In this document: in pieces, positions 57,175 to 64,000 of the stretch
Position numbering within the stretch: the stretch's first letter is position 1
How the letters are laid out: each line of letters begins with the position of its first letter
Assembly: GCA_947565305.1 (NCBI GenBank)
Contig: CANOFO010000001.1
Location: forward strand, 32,532 to 96,531
Source of the DNA: an uncultured Lachnospiraceae bacterium
Lineage (GTDB): Bacteria > Bacillota > Clostridia > Lachnospirales > Lachnospiraceae
Direction: 5' to 3'
DNA: 64,000 bases
Notes under the pieces: generated by a model
Seen by the model: only the letters and a program-made list of their open reading frames with translations
Database searches by the model: none
Told to the model about the DNA's origin: nothing
Made by a program: the position numbers and the translations under genes

Positions 57175-57269
57175 AAAAAACCGCCGCACAAAACGATATC
57201 CCTACAGAACATGGCGACTTGCAAAAGTCAAATCTACCATATTCCCCAGCAATTTCGCTCATGCGGCAG
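57175..57269 (-). terminator. Long-loop terminator after gyrA
   Basis: CTGCCGCA (57262-57269 on the minus strand) can pair with TGCGGCGG (57181-57188) over 8 bp, followed by TTTTTT. The loop is 73 bases and contains a smaller GACTT/AAGTC hairpin. It begins 9 bases past the gyrA stop codon. Confidence 0.6.
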
Positions 57270-57277
57270 TCTCACTT

Positions 57278-59992
57278 CTATTCTTCTGTATTCTGTTCTT
57301 TTTGGTCAGCCTCTGCCCGGGCAATCAGCTCCTCTATCTGTCTGTTGTCGTTCACTCCTGCCAAACTTTCATTATTCTGCACAGTTTCATTTTCAGTTTC
57401 CGACATAATGTCATTATTCTGTGCCGTTTCACTATCGGCTTCTTCCACAGGGCTGTTCATCTTTTTCGCTGCTTCTTCTGCTTTCTTAAGGCTTAACTCT
57501 TCTTCCTCTTTGGTAAGTATCTCACTTTCTTGTGTGTTCTCCAGCAAGGATTTATCTTCACGAACCTTGGCTATGCTTGCCACTGTGATATCGTCTGCAA
57601 GATTCATCAATTTCACGCCGGAAGTCACACGCCCTAAAACAGAAATTCCCTCAACTTTCATGCGGATGATGATTCCTTCTGTAGTAATCATCATAATTTC
57701 ATTCTCGCGGTTCACAGCTTTGACTCCTATAATATTTCCTGTCTTTTCTGTGATTTTATAACATTTAACGCCTTTGCCCCCGCGGTTCTGAGGTGAAAAT
57801 TCTTCCATCCTCGTCAGCTTTCCAAGCCCCTTCTCCGAAGCAACCAGAATGTATTCACCCTGGGTATTCATCTGCATTCCCACAACCTCATCACGGTCTG
57901 AAAGATTCATGCCAATCACGCCCATGGAAGTCCTTCCAGTACTCCTGACATCTGTCTCATGGAACCGGATACATTGCCCAAACTTGGTCACTAACAGGAT
58001 ATCCTTTGTATTATCCGTGAACTTGACTTCAATCAATTCATCCTCTTCTCTGAGGTTGATTGCGGCAAGCCCTTTCTTGCGCACATTTGCGTAATCGGTA
58101 ATCGGTGTTTTTTTGACAATTCCATTCTTTGTAGCCATAAACAGATAATGGTCTTCCTTATATTCCTTAATTGGAATCACCGCCGTAATTTTCTCTCCCG
58201 GCTGCAGCTGCAGAAGGTTAATTATTGCCGTGCCCCTTGCTGTTCTGCTGGCTTCTGGGATTTCGTAGGCTTTCATGCGGTATACTTTACCGGTATTAGT
58301 AAAGAACATCAGGTAATGGTGTGTGGTAGTCATCAAAAGTTCTTCGATATAATCGTCGTCTATCGTCTCCATGCCTTTGATGCCTTTCCCTCCGCGGTTC
58401 TGGCTATGGAAATTATCTACGCTCATGCGCTTGATGTATCCAAGTTTTGTCATGGTGATTACAGTATTGGAAACTGGAATTAAATCTTCCATAGAAATAT
58501 CGTATTCATCATATCCGATGGAAGTCCTTCTGTCATCACCATATTTATCAGAAATAAGCATAATCTCTTCACGGATAACACCCAGCAATTTCTTCCTGTC
58601 AGCAAGAATCGCTTTCAATTCCTTAATCAATTCCATCAGCTGGTTATATTCTGCTTCAAGTTTGCTGCGTTCCAAACCTGTGAGGGCACGCAGACGCATA
58701 TCGACAATCGCCTGTGCCTGTGCTTCGGACAAAGCAAAACGTTCCATCAGCCTTGACTTGGCAAGCTGGACATTTTCGCTGCTGCGGATAATGCTGATAA
58801 CCTCATCAATATTATCCAGCGCAATCAATAATCCCTCCAAGATATGGGCACGTTCCTCTGCTTTATTCAGCTCATACCTTGTTCTTCTGGTAACAACCTC
58901 TTCCTGATGCTTGAGGTAATAGCCCAGCATATCATGGATATTAAGCACTCTCGGCTGATTATTTACCAGAGCCAGCATGATTACGCCAAACGTATCCTGC
59001 AATTGCGTATGCTTGTAAAGCTGATTCATTACGACATTGGGATTCACATCCCGGCGAAGTTCAATACAGATACGCATTCCTTCACGGTTCGACTCATCAC
59101 GCAGGTCTGTGATTCCATCTATCCGCTTATCACGAACCATATCAGCAATCTTCTCTATCAGCCTTGCCTTGTTCACCATATAAGGAAGTTCTGTCACAAC
59201 AATGCGGTTCTTTCCATTTGCCATAGGCTCAATATCTGTTACCGCCCTTACTTTAACCTTGCCGCGCCCGGTACGGTATGCCTGTTCAATGCCAGAAGTT
59301 CCAAGGACCATTCCTCCGGTCGGAAAATCAGGACCTTTGATTATTTCCAGAATTTCTTCAATCTCCGTATCCCTGTCTTCCAAAATCTGGTTATCTATAA
59401 TTTTAACTACCGCTCCAATAACCTCGCGAAGGTTATGGGGAGGAATGTTTGTCGCCATGCCCACGGCAATTCCCGTTGTCCCATTTACCAAAAGATTCGG
59501 AAAACGTGATGGCAGAACAAGAGGTTCTTTCTCCGTCTCATCAAAGTTTGGTCCGAAATCCACCGTGTCTTTATTGATATCCGAAAGCATCTCCATGGAA
59601 ATCTTGCTCAGACGCGCTTCCGTGTAACGCATTGCCGCAGCGCCGTCACCGTCCACAGAACCAAAATTCCCATGACCATCCACCAGCATATAACGCGTGG
59701 ACCATTCCTGCGCCATATTTACCAAAGCCCCATAAATGGAACTGTCGCCGTGGGGATGGTACTTACCCATGGTATCGCCAACAATACGGGCACATTTACG
59801 GTGGGGTTTATCCGGTCCGTTGTTCAGCTCAATCATGGCATAAAGGATTCTACGCTGTACAGGTTTCAGACCATCCCTTACATCTGGAAGCGCCCGGGAA
59901 GCAATTACGCTCATAGCATAATCTATATAAGAACTTTCCATTGTTTTTTTCAGATCAACATCATCAATTCTGTCAAAAATTGTGTCGTCCAT
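57278..59992 (-). CDS. gyrA: DNA gyrase subunit A
   Basis: 904 residues; introduces negative supercoils with GyrB. The catalytic Tyr is in [13 protein letters not shown], the quinolone-contact region reads [17 protein letters not shown], and the GyrA box is [11 protein letters not shown] in the beta-pinwheel domain, with a second related [11 protein letters not shown] later. After about residue 805 a 90-residue acidic tail with two related units ([12 protein letters not shown] and [13 protein letters not shown]) extends beyond most GyrA proteins. Position 87 (E. coli numbering) is Gly rather than Asp or Glu, probably natural in this lineage. AGGAGG precedes the ATG. It follows gyrB by 14 bases. 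Confidence 0.98.
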   Translation of the reverse strand: MDDTIFDRIDDVDLKKTMESSYIDYAMSVIASRALPDVRDGLKPVQRRILYAMIELNNGPDKPHRKCARIVGDTMGKYHPHGDSSIYGALVNMAQEWSTRYMLVDGHGNFGSVDGDGAAAMRYTEARLSKISMEMLSDINKDTVDFGPNFDETEKEPLVLPSRFPNLLVNGTTGIAVGMATNIPPHNLREVIGAVVKIIDNQILEDRDTEIEEILEIIKGPDFPTGGMVLGTSGIEQAYRTGRGKVKVRAVTDIEPMANGKNRIVVTELPYMVNKARLIEKIADMVRDKRIDGITDLRDESNREGMRICIELRRDVNPNVVMNQLYKHTQLQDTFGVIMLALVNNQPRVLNIHDMLGYYLKHQEEVVTRRTRYELNKAEERAHILEGLLIALDNIDEVISIIRSSENVQLAKSRLMERFALSEAQAQAIVDMRLRALTGLERSKLEAEYNQLMELIKELKAILADRKKLLGVIREEIMLISDKYGDDRRTSIGYDEYDISMEDLIPVSNTVITMTKLGYIKRMSVDNFHSQNRGGKGIKGMETIDDDYIEELLMTTTHHYLMFFTNTGKVYRMKAYEIPEASRTARGTAIINLLQLQPGEKITAVIPIKEYKEDHYLFMATKNGIVKKTPITDYANVRKKGLAAINLREEDELIEVKFTDNTKDILLVTKFGQCIRFHETDVRSTGRTSMGVIGMNLSDRDEVVGMQMNTQGEYILVASEKGLGKLTRMEEFSPQNRGGKGVKCYKITEKTGNIIGVKAVNRENEIMMITTEGIIIRMKVEGISVLGRVTSGVKLMNLADDITVASIAKVREDKSLLENTQESEILTKEEEELSLKKAEEAAKKMNSPVEEADSETAQNNDIMSETENETVQNNESLAGVNDNRQIEELIARAEADQKEQNTEE

Positions 59993-60006
59993 TTATTTTC
60001 CTCCTG

Positions 60007-61968
<1,962 letters not shown>

Positions 61969-63063
61969 CTACATTTCTTCAGCTCCATCATTTACAGTTC
62001 CATTTACAACTTTAAATAACTTATCTATTTCAAACCTGTTCTTTACAAATTCATCCAACCCAGTACAGGTAATGACTGTCTGGATATCATGTATGCTGTT
62101 TAACAGAAAATTCTGCCGACTGCTGTCAAGTTCCGACAGAACATCATCCAATATAAGCACCGGCGTCTGCCGAATAGATTTTTTCACAAGTTCAATCTCA
62201 GATAACTTTAAAGAAAGCGCACAGCTTCTCTGCTGCCCCTGTGAACCATATTTACGAATGTCAACCTCATGGATAATAAAACACATATCATCCCTGTGAG
62301 GTCCTACGGACGTCATGCCAAATTTCAAATCTCTTTCCTGATTCTTCTTAAGTTCCTGCTCAAGTAACTCTTTTTCTACATTTGGCTCATAGCGGATAGT
62401 CAATTCCTCTTTATTTCCTGAGATATTGCGATGGATATTTTTGACAATTCCATTCAGCTCTGCTATAAATTTCTGCCTTGACTCTATAATTTTCTTTCCA
62501 TAATCTATCAGCTGCATATCCCAAACAGAAAGCGTATCTTTCAGTTCCGGTTTGAAATTGATATCTTTCAGCAGCTTATTTCTCTGATTCAATACCTTAT
62601 TGTACTTTGTCAGATGGTATAGATAAATCTTGTCCAGTTGGCAAAGCTCCATATCAAGGAATCTTCTGCGCTCCGAAGGTCCATTTTTAATAATATTTAA
62701 ATCCTCCGGGGAAAAAAACACTATATTCAAAATGCCAAAGAGTTCTGATGCTTTTTTTATTGGAACTTTGTTGATGGCAATCCCCTTGGACTTATTTTTC
62801 TTAATGTGCATATCAATCTGGTAATCCAGGCCATCCCTCTCGACAACTGTACGGATATGGGATTCTTCCTGCCCAAACTGGATTAATTCTTTGTCCTTGC
62901 TCCCCTTATGGGACCTGGTAGTACCGCTGACATAGACAGCTTCTAATATATTTGTCTTTCCCTGAGCATTGTCCCCATATAAAATATTAGTACCTTTATC
63001 AAATTCCAAATACATGTCGCTATAATTGCGAAAATGACTGAGGGCAATAGATTTCAGTATCAT
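61969..63063 (-). CDS. recF: DNA replication and repair protein RecF
   Basis: 364 residues. SMC-like ATPase that loads RecA at gaps: Walker A in GDNAQGKTNILEAVY, signature region GSQGQQRSCALSLKLSE, Walker B in PVLILDDVLSELDSSRQNFL. Start overlaps the S4-protein stop by four bases (ATGA), so translation is coupled. It is followed by gyrB after 21 bases. Confidence 0.98.
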   Translation of the reverse strand: MILKSIALSHFRNYSDMYLEFDKGTNILYGDNAQGKTNILEAVYVSGTTRSHKGSKDKELIQFGQEESHIRTVVERDGLDYQIDMHIKKNKSKGIAINKVPIKKASELFGILNIVFFSPEDLNIIKNGPSERRRFLDMELCQLDKIYLYHLTKYNKVLNQRNKLLKDINFKPELKDTLSVWDMQLIDYGKKIIESRQKFIAELNGIVKNIHRNISGNKEELTIRYEPNVEKELLEQELKKNQERDLKFGMTSVGPHRDDMCFIIHEVDIRKYGSQGQQRSCALSLKLSEIELVKKSIRQTPVLILDDVLSELDSSRQNFLLNSIHDIQTVITCTGLDEFVKNRFEIDKLFKVVNGTVNDGAEEM

Positions 63064-63269
63064 TTCTTAATTATAATTGTCTCCCCCTCAAAGGAAACAA
63101 CATCTCCGTCTGTCAGTTTCTTACCTCTCCTCGTCTCTACTTCTCCATTGACAGTTACAAGCCCATCCTGAATCACCAGTTTTGCCATCACGCCGGAATC
63201 TACAAGATTTGCAGCTTTCAGCGCCTGACCTAATTTGATAAAATCATCTCTCAGCTTAATTTCTTCCAT
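63060..63269 (-). CDS. yaaA: S4-domain RNA-binding protein YaaA
   Basis: 69 residues, a single S4 domain (LVDSGVMAKLVIQDGLVTVN, followed by GEVETRRGKKLTDGDVVSFE), of the type encoded between dnaN and recF in most Firmicutes. It probably binds RNA or ribosomes; its exact role is unsettled. GGAAAGGA precedes the ATG. Confidence 0.93.
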   Translation of the reverse strand: MEEIKLRDDFIKLGQALKAANLVDSGVMAKLVIQDGLVTVNGEVETRRGKKLTDGDVVSFEGETIIIKK

Positions 63270-63316
63270 ATATTCCTTTCCAGTTTAATCATTCATTCAA
63301 TTTCAAAATGAAAAAC

Positions 63317-64000
63317 TTAATTTGTTGCTGCATTGAAATTCACCGGCAAAATAAGGTAAATAAATTTACCATCATCATCCCTGATAAAACAAGGAGCCTT
63401 TGGGTTGACCATATATAAGGTCACTTCCTCATCGTCAATCACACGAAGGGCATCTATGAAAAATTTAGGATTAAATCCAATCATGATATCCTTACCTTCT
63501 TTTGTAATATCAATATTCTCATTCATAGAACCGATAAAAGAGTTAATCTTTAATTCCATATTTTCGTCTGTCACTGTCATAATAATGGGTTTCTTATCTC
63601 CTTCTTTGACCAGAAGCGTTGCCCTGTCAATACAGTCTAACAGTTCCCTTTTATTTATTTGAATCTTAGTCTCATAATCGTGGGAAAGCATCTGTTCAAT
63701 CTTAAAGTAATCTCCCTCTATCAGCCTTGAAACTACCACAGTGCTTCCAAATTCAAATACAATGTGGTTGTCCGTAAAGAACATATTGACAGTTTCATTG
63801 ACATCTCCTGGCAAAATCTTACTCACTTCCTGCAAGGTCTTTCCAGGAACTACAAGTTTATGTTCCTCATAGAATTCTTTCAATTCAATATTGCGGATGG
63901 AAATTCGATGCCCATCCAGGGAAACCACTTTCAGCTGATTCTCTTTTATTTCAAATTCGATATATGCGGTGTCTTGCTCCTCCTTATTATCAAAACTGAA
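63317..64000 (-). CDS. dnaN: DNA polymerase III beta subunit (partial)
   Basis: The C-terminal 227 residues of the sliding clamp. The frame runs unbroken to the window edge, so the N-terminal part (about 140 residues) is missing. Family signs are DGHRISIRNIELK, MNENIDITKEGKDIMIGFNPKFFIDALRVI and the C-terminal LILPVNF, which matches the usual clamp ending that contacts partner proteins. Followed by yaaA after 47 bases. dnaA and the replication origin should lie just beyond 64000. Confidence 0.97.
   Translation of the reverse strand, partial: FSFDNKEEQDTAYIEFEIKENQLKVVSLDGHRISIRNIELKEFYEEHKLVVPGKTLQEVSKILPGDVNETVNMFFTDNHIVFEFGSTVVVSRLIEGDYFKIEQMLSHDYETKIQINKRELLDCIDRATLLVKEGDKKPIIMTVTDENMELKINSFIGSMNENIDITKEGKDIMIGFNPKFFIDALRVIDDEEVTLYMVNPKAPCFIRDDDGKFIYLILPVNFNAATN

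Overview
The window is a low-to-medium G+C, strongly strand-biased stretch of a Clostridia chromosome, most likely a gut Lachnospiraceae-type anaerobe. This rests on the combination of [FeFe]-hydrogenase maturases, YesM/YesN-type two-component systems, very large secreted multidomain glycosidases with FIVAR and Ig-like repeats, and strong AGGAGG ribosome sites. The right end holds dnaN (cut by the window edge), the S4 protein yaaA, recF, gyrB and gyrA in the canonical origin order on the minus strand. dnaA and oriC should therefore lie just beyond base 64000, and almost every gene is transcribed away from the origin. Only two supported genes (40511-42211 and 55551-55991) are on the plus strand.

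Layout, left to right: an aconitase-family hydratase (65-2371); a lone RelA/SpoT synthetase (2780-3511); a large sensor kinase with its OmpR-type regulator (3688-7096); a coiled-coil protein with a degenerate repeat tail (7277-8473); hydG and hydE (8580-11128), preceded by a 728-base gap that contains a candidate leader RNA ending in an intrinsic terminator; an amidohydrolase (11857-13053). From 13244 to 54791 runs an arabinoglycan region: three GH127/GH146-type beta-L-arabinofuranosidases (13244, 25822, 46186), one GH51 alpha-L-arabinofuranosidase (50784), a non-catalytic adhesin-like twin of the first enzyme (18920), and a YesM/YesN system with an orphan solute-binding lipoprotein (31254-35861). 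Inserted in this region are a membrane protein (22850), a jacalin-lectin/ADP-ribosyltransferase-like protein (23941), a secreted zinc peptidase (35880), the xpaC/telA pair (37831-40235), an ABC-class ATPase (40511, plus) and an ECF sigma/anti-sigma unit with secreted proteins (42513-45634). Three hypothetical genes (55551-57095) separate this from gyrA.

How the genes work together (inference): the secreted enzymes would remove alpha- and beta-linked L-arabinose from plant glycans at the cell surface, held there by binding domains and lysine-rich Ig or Fn3 C-termini. The YesM/YesN/binding-protein unit may sense released sugars. No permease, arabinose catabolism gene or sortase signal is present in the window. 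The 13244 and 18920 genes share a paired TTTAAG-type operator at the same distance from their -10 boxes, so they are probably co-regulated.

The observations I rate highest are that operator pair, the jacalin/ART-like protein in which the expected catalytic glutamate reads as glutamine, and the hydE leader RNA. No rRNA, tRNA, CRISPR array or intact insertion sequence was recognised.
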